Shown in pieces: positions 63,688 through 64,000 of a DNA stretch of 64,000 bases; position 1 is the stretch's first letter, and each line of letters opens with the position of its first letter. The position numbers were made by a program, and so were the translations under genes. This stretch comes from LMUY01 sp964245075 (lineage in GTDB: Bacteria; Pseudomonadota; Alphaproteobacteria; Acetobacterales; Acetobacteraceae). The stretch is taken from the NCBI GenBank assembly GCA_964245075.1, contig CAXTLC010000007.1:18720-82719 (forward strand). The letters run 5' to 3'. The notes under the pieces are model-generated. The model saw only the letters and a list, made by a program, of their open reading frames with translations, ran no database searches and was not told the DNA's origin.

Positions 63688-63962
63688 TGCCGGTTCAACC
63701 CGAAGGGCAAGCGCCTGGCCGTGGCGCATTACGGCGGCGTGACGCCCTGGTGGGCCGCGACGCTCGGGCAGAGGCGCCGAGCCGGCTGCACTGGCGCGGC
63801 TCGCATACCGGGTGTCCTGGAGCCCGGACGGCAGCCACCTGATGGCGGCCATGCAGGAATGCGGGCTGCACGGCTGGCGTGTCGCCGGGCGCGAGGACAT
63901 GGCCATCCGGTTGCGCCCAGGCAGGGACGGCCGGATATCCGCCCTGGCTAGAGCGGGATGAT
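63688..63962 (+). pseudogene. WD40-repeat protein fragment
   Basis: RFNPKGKRLAVAHYGGVTPWWA begins a WD40 blade typical of a widespread Acetobacteraceae WD40 protein. After a gap and frame change comes HWRGSHTG (63790 area), then in the next frame VSWSPDGSHLMAAMQECGLHGWRVAGREDMAIRL, ending at a TGA at 63960-63962. At least one frameshift and missing blades show it is a remnant. Confidence 0.75.
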
Positions 63963-64000
63963 TTCAGGTTTGACTGTATCCTGAGTTCTTGAGGTAGTTT
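63950..64000. mobile_element. possible insertion-sequence end
   Basis: TAGAGCGGGATGATTTCAGG, then AT-rich DNA to the window edge. This resembles the terminal inverted repeat type (GAGCGGNNTGATTTCA) of IS elements common in alphaproteobacteria, and the drop in GC marks a compositional boundary. The rest of the element would lie outside the window, so this is a tentative call from memory. Confidence 0.35.

Overview
The window is a high-GC alphaproteobacterial chromosome segment, GC-rich throughout, with many GTG starts and many 4-base stop/start overlaps. Gene content and order (ftsE-ftsX beside a zinc-ribbon gene, scpA-scpB-tatB-tatC-serS, a twin cold-shock-domain protein, small conserved proteins and WD40 and OprB fragments of types seen in Rhodospirillales) point to the family Acetobacteraceae. 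This is inferred from protein resemblance, not from a marker gene. Four runs of exactly 100 N (2218-2317, 4838-4937, 9657-9756, 12846-12945) are scaffold gaps. Each lies in or beside a short tandem repeat at a gene boundary.

Layout. 0-5 kb: ftsX-ftsE with a YdcF-like gene, a zinc-ribbon protein and a class A penicillin-binding protein. 5-18 kb: a 2-hydroxyacid dehydrogenase, tRNA-Leu(UAA), two small proteins, TspO, a broken nagZ, a site-2 protease, scpA, scpB, tatB, tatC, an AlkB-like hydroxylase, serS, a TetR regulator, DUF2852, a DUF815 ATPase and yajC. 18-29 kb: a lipoprotein, a ferritin-like exported protein, a long PLP decarboxylase, a double cold-shock protein and a complete sugar ABC importer with an L-xylulose-reductase-like dehydrogenase. 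29-32 kb: a PstI/BsuBI-type restriction-modification pair that looks imported. 32-39 kb: a conserved hypothetical gene, a fused 5-oxoprolinase, two small proteins, queG and a membrane protein.

39-60 kb is an accessory catabolic region. A LysR regulator is divergent from a run holding a truncated carboxymuconolactone-decarboxylase leader, an orphan SdhA paralogue, an MFS exporter, a VOC protein and a PNPOx-like protein. Next comes a long aromatic-degradation cluster: two VOC proteins with degenerate metal sites, a PDR/VanB-type reductase, three MFS transporters, a SphA-type outer-membrane protein, an unrecognised 81-residue coupled gene, a GntR regulator, a fumarylacetoacetate-hydrolase-family enzyme, an NTF2-like protein and an FAD aromatic hydroxylase. 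Divergent from these are an SDR without catalytic tyrosine, a homoprotocatechuate-2,3-dioxygenase-like enzyme and a zinc-free medium-chain dehydrogenase. Together they imply uptake, hydroxylation, meta-cleavage and hydrolysis of an unidentified aromatic acid or phenol.

60-64 kb is a scrap zone: remnants of an IS3-family transposase, a YedK/SRAP protein, an NRAMP transporter, an OprB porin and a WD40 protein, plus a possible insertion-sequence end at the window edge, around one intact Na/Pi symporter gene with a small exported partner.

The most striking signal is a set of short tandem repeats that amplify gene junctions. At scpA/scpB a 25-bp unit carrying the stop/start overlap is present three times. 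It creates two 10-codon minicistrons whose starts and stops chain from scpA to scpB. At the protease/scpA boundary a 15-bp unit carries both the upstream stop and the downstream start in every copy. Similar in-frame repeats extend FtsE, TatB, the AlkB-like protein, a lipoprotein and QueG.
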